Assembly (NCBI RefSeq): GCF_018271995.1
Contig: NZ_JAGUCO010000005.1
Coordinates: 62,001-126,000 of the forward strand
Direction of reading: 5' to 3'
Source of the DNA: Carboxylicivirga linearis
GTDB taxonomy: Bacteria > Bacteroidota > Bacteroidia > Bacteroidales > Marinilabiliaceae
DNA: 64,000 nt
Part shown: piece by piece, positions 42,946-51,737 of the stretch
Numbering within the stretch: position 1 is the first letter of the stretch
How the letters are laid out: each line of letters begins with the position of its first letter
Notes under the pieces: model-generated
The model's database searches: none
Told to the model about the DNA's origin: nothing
Seen by the model: only the letters and a program-made list of their open reading frames with translations
Made by a program: the position numbers and the translations under genes

Positions 42946-44859
42946 ATGAAATTCGATAAACACGGGGTCTTAGAAATGACCCAAGTACAATATAACGCGG
43001 ATCGTCCAAAGGCGGAAAATCCAATTAAAATTAATGATGTCAGCCTTCGCGACGGACATCAATCATTGTTTGCTACTCGCGGACGTACAGAAGATATGTT
43101 GCCGGTTGCTGAAATGATTGATAACGCAGGTTACAACGCTGTTGAAACTTGGGGGGGAGCTACTTTTGATACGATGCACCGTTACTTAGGTGAAGATCCA
43201 TGGGAAAGATTGCGTACACTTAAAAAAGTGATGCCAAAAACTCCTTTCTCGATGTTGCTTCGCGGTCAGAACGTAGTAGGTTACCGTAACTATGCTGATG
43301 ATGTTGTACAAGCATTTGTTCAGCGTGCTATCGATAACGGAATGGATATTTTCCGTTGTTTCGATGCTTTGAACGATTACCGTAACTTCGAAACAGCTGC
43401 TAAAGTTATTAAAGACAATGGTAAGCACTTCCAGGGAGTAGTATGTTATACTTTAACTGAGCCTCGTTTAGGTGGTGAAGTATATAACATGGATTACTAC
43501 CTAAACAAAGTTAAGGAATTGGTTGAGTTTGGTGTTGACTCTATCTGTATCAAAGATATGGCTGGTTTGATTGCTCCTTACGATATCTATAACCTTGTTC
43601 GCGAGATCAAAACATTTACTGATATTCCATTGAACCTACATACTCACTTTACTTCAGGTATGGGTGATTTGGCTATCTTCAAAGCTATTGAAGCGGGTAT
43701 CGATATTGTTGATACTTGTATCGGGCCTTATGCTTATCGTACTTCTCATGCTGCTGTTGAGCCAATTATTATGTCGTTGTTAGGTACTAACCGCGATTCA
43801 GGAATGGATATCAATAAAATCACTGCTATTGCTGACGAAATGGAGAAATACGTTCCTAAATATCGTCACTTAGATAACAGCCCTAAGTATTCAACAACTG
43901 ATATCAACGTATTGCTTCACCAAACACCAGGTGGAATGTTGTCTAACCTGGTTAACCAGTTGAAGGCAATGGATGCTTTGGATAAATTACCTGAAGTATT
44001 CCGTTTATTACCAAAAGTTCGTAAAGACCTGGGTAGTATTCCATTGGTAACTCCAACTTCACAGATTGTAGGTGTTCAAACAGTAAACAACGTGTTGTTC
44101 GACTCTTACGAAGGAGAATATGCACAAATTACTAAAGAGGTAAAAGACCTTTGCTACGGATTGTACGGTAAGACAACTAAGCCAATCAATCCTGAAGTAA
44201 TGAAAAAAGCATTGAAGGATTACCCAAGAGGAGAGGAGCCTATTACAGCTCGTCCGGGAAGTATCTTAGAGCCAGAAATGGAAGGTGTTAAGTCTGAATT
44301 CGCAGAATTGGCAAAAGATATTGATGATGAGGTATTGGTTGCTTTATATCCTGTTACCGGTAAGCGCTTCCTAAAATGGAAATACTCTGGTGAAGAATTG
44401 CCTGCAGAGTGGAAAGGCAAAACCATGGAAGAAGTGAAGAAGGAAGAAGAATTGGTTAAGAAAGCTCTTTCTGGTGAATTGACTTCTAAAGGTAGCGCCA
44501 ATGGTTCAACTCGCGAGTTGGAAGTAAAAGTAGATGGTGAAGTATTTACTGTTGAAATTAACGATCCAAATGCTGCAGCTGCACCTGGAGGTCGTGTACG
44601 CCGTAAGAAAGAAGACAAAGCCAAGGAAGTAGAAGCGAGTGGAAGTTTACATGCTCCAATCCCAGGTATGGTGGTTGAATTCAAGAAAAAGGTTGGTGAT
44701 GAAGTGGCTGCTGGTGAAACAGTAGTTGTTTTGGAAGCTATGAAAATGATGAATAACCTTGATTCAACAGTTGATGGTGTTGTTACTGAGATTAAATTCG
44801 AATCAGGTGATTCAGTTTCTAAAGGTGATGTTCTAATGGTAATTGATCCTAAAGAATAG
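42946..44859 (+). CDS. Biotin-carrying carboxyltransferase, OadA/5S-1.3S fusion
   Basis: A 637-residue protein. The N-terminal carboxyltransferase TIM barrel (about 25-300; NDVSLRDGHQSLFATRGRT, metal ligands in LHTHFTSG) transfers CO2 between biotin and pyruvate/oxaloacetate. The conserved PYC_OADA middle domain follows (to about 500). An Ala/Gly/Lys linker precedes the biotinyl domain (about 565-637), with the biotinylation Lys K600 in LEAMKMMN. Known relatives are OadA of oxaloacetate decarboxylase and the 5S plus 1.3S subunits of transcarboxylase. With the 12S-like subunit upstream it probably couples methylmalonyl-CoA decarboxylation to oxaloacetate formation. Confidence 0.92.
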   Translation: MKFDKHGVLEMTQVQYNADRPKAENPIKINDVSLRDGHQSLFATRGRTEDMLPVAEMIDNAGYNAVETWGGATFDTMHRYLGEDPWERLRTLKKVMPKTPFSMLLRGQNVVGYRNYADDVVQAFVQRAIDNGMDIFRCFDALNDYRNFETAAKVIKDNGKHFQGVVCYTLTEPRLGGEVYNMDYYLNKVKELVEFGVDSICIKDMAGLIAPYDIYNLVREIKTFTDIPLNLHTHFTSGMGDLAIFKAIEAGIDIVDTCIGPYAYRTSHAAVEPIIMSLLGTNRDSGMDINKITAIADEMEKYVPKYRHLDNSPKYSTTDINVLLHQTPGGMLSNLVNQLKAMDALDKLPEVFRLLPKVRKDLGSIPLVTPTSQIVGVQTVNNVLFDSYEGEYAQITKEVKDLCYGLYGKTTKPINPEVMKKALKDYPRGEEPITARPGSILEPEMEGVKSEFAELAKDIDDEVLVALYPVTGKRFLKWKYSGEELPAEWKGKTMEEVKKEEELVKKALSGELTSKGSANGSTRELEVKVDGEVFTVEINDPNAAAAPGGRVRRKKEDKAKEVEASGSLHAPIPGMVVEFKKKVGDEVAAGETVVVLEAMKMMNNLDSTVDGVVTEIKFESGDSVSKGDVLMVIDPKE

Positions 44860-44893
44860 CAAGCTCTATAAATACAGAATATATACTTCTAAG

Positions 44894-44922
44894 AGGGTAA
44901 GTCGGATGGCTTACCCTTTTTT
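44894..44922 (+). terminator. Terminator of the carboxyltransferase operon
   Basis: AGGGTAAG (44894-44901) pairs with CTTACCCT (44910-44917) over TCGGATGG, followed by T residues. Confidence 0.88.
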
Positions 44923-45045
44923 ATTTCATGATCCTAAATCTACACTTGATAATCTATTTTTAAGACCTCGTGATCTTTTTCTGCCTAAAATCTGCTGTTC
45001 ACGCTAATTTTGCTGGTGTAATTACAAAATAAGATTGGGAAAATA

Positions 45046-45846
45046 ATGAGGAAAGAGAATGTTTATTTTCTGTTGGGACTTCTTTTGATGATGTCATCAT
45101 GTGACGAATGGATTGAATTTAGCCCCTATGAAAACAGAGTGAAGGAAATAGAACGAAATCAAAACCTGGTAAGTTATAATCGTCTTATTGATGATGTAGA
45201 TAAACCGTATGAGCCGTTTAAAGTGGGCTTAATTGCCGACACACATACCTACTACGATGAGTTTGAAAAGCAGGTAGCATTTATAAATACGTTAAACGAT
45301 TTAGATTTTATCATTCATCTGGGAGACATTACATTGAGTTCCAATATACGCGAATTTAGATGGTACAGCGATATTGTGAATCAAATAAACATACCGGTAT
45401 TTACCATTATTGGAAACCACGATTGTTTGGGCAATGGTTTTGATATCTACACCGAGATGTTTGGAGATAATAATTTCTTCTTTACTCATAAAGGGGTGAA
45501 GTTTGTAATGTTTGATGATGTGTTTTGGGAGAAGCAGATCAAAGATCCGGACTTTGAGTGGTTTTATCATGCTTTGGAAAATACCGATGAAAATAAGTAT
45601 GTGATACCATTTGCCCATATTGGGCCTTGGAGTTCACAATTTCCAATAGGTAATAAGTATCTCTATAACGAAATGATGGAGTTCTATAATATTCCTTTAT
45701 CAGTTCATGGGCACGATCATCGATATGATTTGAAAAATCCTTACGGTGAGGTCAACTATTTAACTGTGCCATCGTGTAATAGAGATGAGTTGATTGTATT
45801 GGATTTTAAAGCCGATACATTAGAGGTTGAACGAATTCTGTATTAA
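45046..45846 (+). CDS. Calcineurin-like metallophosphoesterase, lipoprotein
   Basis: A 266-residue phosphoesterase. The lipoprotein signal ends at MMSSCDEW, so it is anchored to a membrane on the periplasmic or surface side. Metal-ligand motifs of the calcineurin fold are in order: GLIADTHTYY (DxH), HLGDITLSS (GD), IIGNHDCLG (GNHD), PFAHIGPW and VHGHDHRYD (GHxH). This predicts a two-metal phosphomono- or diesterase; the substrate is unknown. It overlaps nothing and is followed after 3 nt by a predicted outer-membrane protein, so the two are probably co-translated. Confidence 0.85.
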   Translation: MRKENVYFLLGLLLMMSSCDEWIEFSPYENRVKEIERNQNLVSYNRLIDDVDKPYEPFKVGLIADTHTYYDEFEKQVAFINTLNDLDFIIHLGDITLSSNIREFRWYSDIVNQINIPVFTIIGNHDCLGNGFDIYTEMFGDNNFFFTHKGVKFVMFDDVFWEKQIKDPDFEWFYHALENTDENKYVIPFAHIGPWSSQFPIGNKYLYNEMMEFYNIPLSVHGHDHRYDLKNPYGEVNYLTVPSCNRDELIVLDFKADTLEVERILY

Positions 45847-45849
45847 GGT

Positions 45850-46539
45850 ATGAAGTGTATAAATAGAAAAATTCATACCACACTATGGATGGTGTTTACT
45901 GTGGTGTTTTTGGTAATGACTAATAAAAGTTTTGGGCAGGAGGTGGCTGACAATAGTCAAGAATTACCCAAGGTGCTACAAAATATGTATAAAGAGCGTA
46001 CTAAAGTAATTAATAACGATACAATTACTTATCGTCACAGATGGTTTTTGCCCGATCAATATAAATTGCAATTTGCAGGAAGTATAGGTTTTATGTCGGT
46101 TGGATTTGGTTATGAAATCGGACAGATTTATCAACCGGCTTTATTTATAGGTTATGTTGGCCCTTATTGGGGCGGTAGTTTAAACAGGGTTGTAACTGTT
46201 TCGATGAAGAACACCTTTCGATTTACTCGTCAGCCTGTTTGTAACTATTTTATGCCATATGGAGGCTTGTCAATTAACTGGGGTAATACCAACAATACAT
46301 TTAAAACCTTACCCGATTACTATCCCGATAAATATTATTTTCAGAATATGGTACACTTTGCACCTTTTATTGGTGGTGAGGTAAAGTTTAAGCTGAAAGG
46401 CACTTATTTTAAGGGAATGGGAGTATATGCTGAACTGTCGGCCTTTGATGCCTATTTGCTGGAGGCGATCAGAACAAAGTATGTAAAGCCGCATATGGCT
46501 TTGTCTTTAGCAGTTGGCGTAACTTTATATCTAAAATAA
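45850..46539 (+). CDS. Predicted outer-membrane beta-barrel protein, unknown function
   Basis: A 229-residue exported protein with an N-terminal signal (about 1-29, ending SFG). After a short linker, most of the chain shows alternating hydrophobic/aromatic strands (LQFAGSIGFMSVGFGYEI, ALFIGYVGPYWGG, PYGGLSINWGN, HFAPFIGGEVKFKL, PHMALSLAVGVTLYLK), with an aromatic/aliphatic C-terminal strand, as in small outer-membrane barrels. I do not recognise the family. It is coupled to the phosphoesterase lipoprotein upstream. Confidence 0.65.
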   Translation: MKCINRKIHTTLWMVFTVVFLVMTNKSFGQEVADNSQELPKVLQNMYKERTKVINNDTITYRHRWFLPDQYKLQFAGSIGFMSVGFGYEIGQIYQPALFIGYVGPYWGGSLNRVVTVSMKNTFRFTRQPVCNYFMPYGGLSINWGNTNNTFKTLPDYYPDKYYFQNMVHFAPFIGGEVKFKLKGTYFKGMGVYAELSAFDAYLLEAIRTKYVKPHMALSLAVGVTLYLK

Positions 46540-46540
46540 A

Positions 46541-46570
46541 AAAGGAGGTTCCGAAGAACCTCCTTTTTAT
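46541..46570. terminator. Bidirectional terminator between barrel protein and GH43
   Basis: AAAGGAGGTTC (46541-46551) and GAACCTCCTTT (46556-46566) form a perfect 11-bp stem closed by CGAA. A run on the left and T run on the right suit termination from both convergent genes. Confidence 0.9.
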
Positions 46571-47589
46571 TATTTAACAGCCTCAACGCCTTCCGATGTC
46601 ATTACAATTTTTTTGATTGTTCCATCCGGATTGTAGTATAAATAATCGATACAAACCGATCGGCGGAAGCTACCACCATCTGTAGGTATACTTCCATTGT
46701 GATATACAAAGTAATCTTTGCCTTTGTATTCTAAAATGGCTTGGTGGTTGGTATTGCAGTTACCGGCCACTTCGTTAATAATTCCTTTAAACTCCCATGG
46801 ACCTGTTATGCTTTTACTCATAGCATAAGCTGTCTTTTCAGGGAATTTATATGAGTAGGTAAGGTAATACCAATCACCTTTTTTATGAACCCATGGAGCT
46901 TCAACAAAATGAGGCAATTTCAGGTATTGAATATCACCATCTAACTCAATCATATTATCTTTTAGTTTTGCCCACTTCAGTGAGGTATTACCCCAAAAAA
47001 TATACGATTGTCCATCATCATCAGTAAAAACGGTTGGATCTATATCATCCCAATTGATTGATACATCTGTTGTCATATCATTGGTTACCAAAGGTGCACC
47101 AATAGCATCTTTAAACGGACCAGTAGGACTGTCGGACACAGCAACTCCCATACCAAAGCCTTTGGTAGGTTCATGGTAGGCAGTAACATACCAGTAAAAT
47201 TTACCGTTTTTCTCAACCGTTTGAGCTGCCCAGGCACTCCCTGCTGCCCATTCAAATTCTTCAACACGGAAAGGAACCGGATGCTCTTCCCAGTTTTTAA
47301 GGTCGGTGGACTTAAAAATCAACCATTCGTTTAATACATAACCGTTATGTCTGGCAGGTGCTTCATCATGACCCGCATATAAATATACCGTGTCGTTATA
47401 AACCAATGTTGCCGGGTCAGCTGTGTATTTGTGTGTAATAATTGGATTGCCTGGGTTATCAGCCATTTCTTCCAACTCAGCTGAACTTAATGCAGGTGCC
47501 GATTCTGTTTGTTTCTGAGGTTGAGAGCAGGCTATGGCCCCTAAAGCCAATGCACAACTATAACCTAAAATTCGTCTGTTAATTTTCAT
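46570..47589 (-). CDS. GH43 glycoside hydrolase, lipoprotein
   Basis: A 339-residue family 43 five-bladed propeller enzyme, typically an alpha-L-arabinofuranosidase or beta-xylosidase. The lipoprotein Cys is C21 (LGAIACSQ). The inverting catalytic set is visible: base D58 in KYTADPATL, pKa modulator D184 in WDDIDPTVF, and acid E230 in HFVEAPWV. An arabinosidase would match the arabinose branches of pectic galactan handled by the PUL 6 kb away, but it is transcribed alone, so this link is inference. Confidence 0.88.
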   Translation of the reverse strand: MKINRRILGYSCALALGAIACSQPQKQTESAPALSSAELEEMADNPGNPIITHKYTADPATLVYNDTVYLYAGHDEAPARHNGYVLNEWLIFKSTDLKNWEEHPVPFRVEEFEWAAGSAWAAQTVEKNGKFYWYVTAYHEPTKGFGMGVAVSDSPTGPFKDAIGAPLVTNDMTTDVSINWDDIDPTVFTDDDGQSYIFWGNTSLKWAKLKDNMIELDGDIQYLKLPHFVEAPWVHKKGDWYYLTYSYKFPEKTAYAMSKSITGPWEFKGIINEVAGNCNTNHQAILEYKGKDYFVYHNGSIPTDGGSFRRSVCIDYLYYNPDGTIKKIVMTSEGVEAVK

Positions 47590-47624
47590 ATATGTTGTAT
47601 TTAATTATTTCAAATTTTATTTAT

Positions 47625-47632
47625 CAAATATA
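47625..47632 (-). promoter_or_regulatory. -7 box of the GH43 gene
   Basis: On the minus strand TATATTTG, matching TAnnTTTG, 35 nt upstream of the ATG. No clear -33 TTTG at the right distance. Confidence 0.45.
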
Positions 47633-47838
47633 CATTCTAACATTTAATCGTTAGGAGGATTTATGGTCAAAATGGGAGTACATATAATCAAATATCGTGT
47701 AATGTTATATGATCGAAATCAGACAAACAATTTTTAAGTACTTGTTATCAGTTAACACTCAATGCAAAATATAGTAATCAAGAAAGATTATCATTTGCAT
47801 CAAAAATATTTCTATTTTTATAAATAAAACAACTCACC

Positions 47839-49251
47839 ATGTATAGAAAAATAGGAATACTTATTGCTTTAATTATCTCAACACTTATAGTGGCTCAGGA
47901 TATTGAGGTTAGAAATGATTCAGTTAAAAAAGTATATACATTTAAAATATTCCGTGAAATAGGCAGTACATCATGGATTCATACACAAGAAGCTTTTGCT
48001 GAAGCAGAAGAAATGAATGCTGATGTAATTTTATTACACATGAATACCTATGGAGGTCAGGTTGTTTTTGCCGATTCTATTCGTACTAAAATTTTAAATA
48101 GTAATATTCCGGTTCATGTTTTTATTGATAATAATGCAGCCTCGGCTGGCGCACTAATTTCCATAGCATGCGACAGTATTTATATGCGTCCGGGTGCTAA
48201 TATTGGTGCTGCTACAGTTGTTAATCAAAGTGGTGAAAAGATGCCTGATAAGTATCAGTCGTATATGCGATCAACCATACGAGCTACAGCCGAAGCTCAT
48301 GGGAAAGATACTGTTGTGGCCAATGGCGATACAACATATGTGTGGCGTCGTGATCCTCATATTGCAGAGGCTATGGTTGACGAGAGTATTTATATTGAAG
48401 GGGTGATTGATACCGGTAAAATATTAACTTTTACAACCCTTGAGGCCATTGAAAATGGTTTTTGTGAAGGACAGGCTAATAATATAAAGGAAGTATTGAC
48501 TCAATTAGATATTAATGAATACGAGATGACCACTTTTCGACCTTCATTTTATGATGGACTGAAAGGCTTTTTAACCAGTCCTATTTTACAGGGAATCTTA
48601 ATTCTGGTTATAATGGGAGGTATCTATTTTGAATTACAAACACCCGGAGTTGGTTTTCCTTTGGCTGCTGCAGCTTTGGCAGCTATATTATATTTTGCAC
48701 CCTTATATATTGATGGATTAGCGGCAAACTGGGAAATTATTCTGTTCATTGTTGGATTGGTGCTTATTGCACTCGAAGTATTTGTGATTCCCGGCTTTGG
48801 AGTAGCAGGTGTGTCGGGTATTACCTTGGTGGTATTGGGATTAACCTTTAGTATGCTCGATAATGATTTGTTTGATTTTGAACCTGTAGGTTTTAATAAG
48901 CTGCTCGAAGCTCTTGGAATTGTCCTTTCAGGTTTATTTGGTTCATTGTTAGCCATAATCTATATCAGTAAAAAAATATTAGCTACAGATAGCGCCTTGG
49001 GTGCCAGAATTGCCTTAAATACACAAGAGGATGTTGAATTGGGATATATTGGAGTGGAAGCCTCAATGAAAGAATTAGTTGGCGAAAGTGGAGTTGCCAA
49101 TACCACTCTTCGTCCATCGGGTAAAGTAGAAATAAATGATGAAATCTATGATGCAGTTGCCGAATCGGGCTACATCGAAAAAGGCACTGCCATTAAGGTA
49201 TCGCGATTCTCACACGGTCAGTTGTATGTGGTGATTTCAAGAGAAAAGTAA
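47839..49251 (+). CDS. Long-form NfeD protein (ClpP-class membrane serine protease)
   Basis: A 470-residue membrane protein. A signal peptide (about 1-19) is followed by a ClpP-like protease domain with nucleophile S102 in NNAASAGALIS and a catalytic Lys in GEKMPDKYQ (about 134-138). Then come four or five TM helices (about 245-385) and a C-terminal OB-fold NfeD domain (about 400-470, VGESGVANTTLRPSGKVEIN). Long NfeD proteins cleave membrane-associated proteins such as stomatins and usually sit beside a flotillin/SPFH gene; none is next to this one. Confidence 0.9.
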   Translation: MYRKIGILIALIISTLIVAQDIEVRNDSVKKVYTFKIFREIGSTSWIHTQEAFAEAEEMNADVILLHMNTYGGQVVFADSIRTKILNSNIPVHVFIDNNAASAGALISIACDSIYMRPGANIGAATVVNQSGEKMPDKYQSYMRSTIRATAEAHGKDTVVANGDTTYVWRRDPHIAEAMVDESIYIEGVIDTGKILTFTTLEAIENGFCEGQANNIKEVLTQLDINEYEMTTFRPSFYDGLKGFLTSPILQGILILVIMGGIYFELQTPGVGFPLAAAALAAILYFAPLYIDGLAANWEIILFIVGLVLIALEVFVIPGFGVAGVSGITLVVLGLTFSMLDNDLFDFEPVGFNKLLEALGIVLSGLFGSLLAIIYISKKILATDSALGARIALNTQEDVELGYIGVEASMKELVGESGVANTTLRPSGKVEINDEIYDAVAESGYIEKGTAIKVSRFSHGQLYVVISREK

Positions 49252-49387
49252 AAGCTTGAAAACATAGGACGGAAGACAGAATATTAAAAGGATAGAATAC
49301 TGTTTAATTGTTAAGTTGATAATTTGTTGAGTTGATCAATGATTAGCAATTAAACAGTTCTACAAATAACAATTCAACATCTTAAGA

Positions 49388-49957
49388 ATGAAAAAAAGAT
49401 GCAGTTGGTGCGAAGGCTCGAAGTTGTATAAACAATACCACGATGTAGAGTGGGGGGTACCTCTTCATGATGATCAGAAGTTGTTTGAGTTTTTGGTGTT
49501 GGAAACATTTCAGGCCGGCTTAAGCTGGTCAACTATATTAAACAAGCGCGAAGCATTCAGGCTTGCTTTTGACGATTTTGATGCCCAAACAATTGTTGGT
49601 TATTCCCAAAATAAAATAGAAGAGCTGCTGGGCAATGCAGGAATTATCAGAAATAAATTAAAAATTAACGCCACCATTAATAATGCCAAGAAGTTTCTGG
49701 AAATTCAAAAAGAATTGGGATCGTTTGATCAATATATCTGGCAGTTTACCAATTATGATGTTATAACCAATGCCTGGAAAACAGAAAGCCAAATACCACC
49801 AACCTCACCAGTTTCTGATGCCATGAGCAAAAAAATGAAAAAGGATGGTTTTAAGTTTGTGGGAACCACCATTTGCTATGCCTACCTTCAGGCTATTGGT
49901 GCCATCAACGACCATGTGATCGATTGCTACAGGTATAATGAGGTTAATAAGCTGTAA
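49388..49957 (+). CDS. tag: DNA-3-methyladenine glycosylase I
   Basis: A 189-residue base-excision repair glycosylase that removes 3-methyladenine from alkylated DNA. Motifs: CSWCEGSKLYKQYHDVEWGVPLHDD at the N-terminus (zinc Cys and substrate pocket), FQAGLSWSTILNKREAFR, and the C-terminal zinc residues in AIGAINDHVIDCYRY. Length fits E. coli Tag. It stands alone. Confidence 0.95.
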   Translation: MKKRCSWCEGSKLYKQYHDVEWGVPLHDDQKLFEFLVLETFQAGLSWSTILNKREAFRLAFDDFDAQTIVGYSQNKIEELLGNAGIIRNKLKINATINNAKKFLEIQKELGSFDQYIWQFTNYDVITNAWKTESQIPPTSPVSDAMSKKMKKDGFKFVGTTICYAYLQAIGAINDHVIDCYRYNEVNKL

Positions 49958-50245
49958 AAGATTACGCTATTTATACTACTTAAGAATTTGTAAAGCATCA
50001 GGATCCTTGCCGACGGCTATAAACGGGCTTCTGAATCATCAGAATTGTATAATCTTAAGAAAGAAGTTCTATAATTTGATACAATGAAAAAGATCGCATC
50101 GTTTAACTATCAAAAGTTGTGAGATGCGATCCTTCTATATTTTACCGGACTTTACAGTGTTTATTAGTAGATTTTAGTCAGTGTTCAAATCACTATACAT
50201 AATGCACTTTTTCGGACTTTTCGCTCCGGACTTCGGACTAAGAAA
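49958..50245. other. Intergenic region with hairpin and CGGACTT repeats
   Basis: A 288-nt gap between convergent genes. It holds a 9-bp dyad GATCGCATC/GATGCGATC (50092-50131) and four copies of CGGACT(T/A) starting at 50146, 50213, 50227 and 50234. No coding sequence is seen. Confidence 0.6.
50092..50131. terminator. Possible terminator hairpin after tag
   Basis: GATCGCATC (50092-50100) pairs with GATGCGATC (50123-50131) with a 22-nt loop; a T/A-rich stretch follows. The long loop and distance (about 135 nt) from tag lower confidence. Confidence 0.5.
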
Positions 50246-50857
50246 CTACTTTATTAAAAAGTCGAACATCATTTTGTCTCCCAAATATCCCTGCAGTCTG
50301 TCGTTTATTTTTACAGGTCCCACACCTGCAGGCGTACCTGTATAAATTAAATCGCCAATTTTAAGGGTGAAATACTGCGATACATGAGCTATAATTTCAT
50401 CAACTGAGTTAATCATTAGAGATGTATTTCCTTGCTGACGTGTTTCTCCGTTTACATCCAGTTTAAAGTCGATGTCTTGTATGTTTTTGAATTCATCCTT
50501 TGATACAAATTCAGAAAGAACAGCTGAACCATCAAAGGCTTTGGCTTTTTCCCAAGGTAAACCTTTTTCTTTCAATTTCGATTGTAAATCGCGGGCTGTA
50601 AAATCAATGCCCAGGCCTATCTCTTCATAATAACGGTTGGCAAACTGAGGTGCAATATTTTTACCAATTCGATTGATCTTTACCACCATTTCCACTTCAT
50701 GATGAAACTCCTGAGCAAAATCGGGGATAAAAAAAGGTCGGTTCTTCAGTAATAATGCAGAGTCGGGTTTTGCAAAAATCACCGGCTCAGTAGGCATTTG
50801 GTTGTTTAGTTCTTTAATATGATCGACGTAATTGCGGCCAATGCATAAAATCTTCAT
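50246..50857 (-). CDS. Fumarylacetoacetate hydrolase (FAH) family protein
   Basis: A 203-residue single-domain FAH-fold enzyme that acts on acylpyruvates or similar 2,4-diketo acids, or decarboxylates oxaloacetate (FAHD1-like). It starts MKILCIGRNYVDHIKEL; metal ligands are in FHHEVEMVVKI (HxE region), and other family motifs are GIDFTARDLQ, GLPWEKAKAFDGSA and IYTGTPAGVGPV. The short N-terminus and these motifs match FAHD1/YcgM. It is 17 nt downstream of the exonuclease gene and probably in one operon. Confidence 0.88.
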   Translation of the reverse strand: MKILCIGRNYVDHIKELNNQMPTEPVIFAKPDSALLLKNRPFFIPDFAQEFHHEVEMVVKINRIGKNIAPQFANRYYEEIGLGIDFTARDLQSKLKEKGLPWEKAKAFDGSAVLSEFVSKDEFKNIQDIDFKLDVNGETRQQGNTSLMINSVDEIIAHVSQYFTLKIGDLIYTGTPAGVGPVKINDRLQGYLGDKMMFDFLIK

Positions 50858-50874
50858 AACACTGAATTTTAATA

Positions 50875-51645
50875 CTACTTCTTATTAAATCCTCTCAGCT
50901 TAATGTTAGTCAATACTTTTTTTGTGAATAGAGGGAAATCTCCCTTCATCATCCAGCCATAGTACGAAGGATCTTTCTCCAATACTGCTTCAACAGGTTG
51001 ACCTTTGTATTTTCCAAAGTTGAAAACTTCCTGTCCCTTATCGTTAAAAATAATGCGGCCAATGAAATCAGCATTTTTATTAAACGATGAAAAATCATTC
51101 AGGAATTCCACATCGTTTTCAAGGTCAGGATATCGATCCAGCTGTGATAGCAATACTTCATATGTTGCACGTGTATCAGCTGCAGCCGAGTGAGCATCTT
51201 CAAGATTTTTATCGCAGTAAAATTTATAGGCGGCGGTAAGTGTACGTTTCTCCATCTTATGGAAGATGGTTTGAACGTCAACAAACTTACGTTTCTTCAT
51301 ATCAAAATCCACTTCAGCTCTGATAAATTCTTCGGCTAGTAAAGGCACATCAAACTTATTAGAGTTAAACCCGGCAATATCACATCCTTCCATTATTTTG
51401 GCTATTTCTTTTCCAAGCTTTTTAAATGTTGGAGCATCTTTCACATCTTTATCTGAAATACCATGTATGGCCGTTGTTTCAGGTGGAATAGGCATTTCGG
51501 GGTTTACCTTGTAGCAAAACGATTCTTCTTTGCCGTCAATATTAACTTTTAAAATGGCTATTTCTACAATGCGGTCTTTAGCAATATTAATACCTGTGGT
51601 TTCCAAATCGAAAAACACAATTGGGTTCTTAAGCTGGAGTTTCAT
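50875..51645 (-). CDS. DnaQ-like 3'-5' exonuclease
   Basis: A 256-residue DEDDh exonuclease. Exo I is FFDLETTGI, Exo II is IAGFNSNKFDVPLL, and Exo III is AHSAAADTRATYEVL with the His five residues before Asp. The C-terminal part (about 200-256; FNFGKYKGQPVEAVLEKDPSYYGWMM) is the domain often attached to such exonucleases in Bacteroidota. It could be the polymerase III epsilon proofreading subunit or a separate repair nuclease; length fits epsilon, but the tail does not look like the clamp-binding motif of E. coli. Confidence 0.87.
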   Translation of the reverse strand: MKLQLKNPIVFFDLETTGINIAKDRIVEIAILKVNIDGKEESFCYKVNPEMPIPPETTAIHGISDKDVKDAPTFKKLGKEIAKIMEGCDIAGFNSNKFDVPLLAEEFIRAEVDFDMKKRKFVDVQTIFHKMEKRTLTAAYKFYCDKNLEDAHSAAADTRATYEVLLSQLDRYPDLENDVEFLNDFSSFNKNADFIGRIIFNDKGQEVFNFGKYKGQPVEAVLEKDPSYYGWMMKGDFPLFTKKVLTNIKLRGFNKK

Positions 51646-51737
51646 TCTTATTTTTTAAAGTGAATGACAAAAATAGGGGAATTAGGTTTTTTACCACTAA
51701 TATTCCAGCAGAAATTCTCTGCTATTCTGTTTTTAGA

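Noticed and set aside
44220-44684. 154-codon minus-strand frame
   Set aside because: Antisense to the biotin linker and carboxyltransferase of the OadA-like gene, whose coding frame is beyond doubt. Its Ser/Thr/Pro composition is that expected of an antisense shadow.
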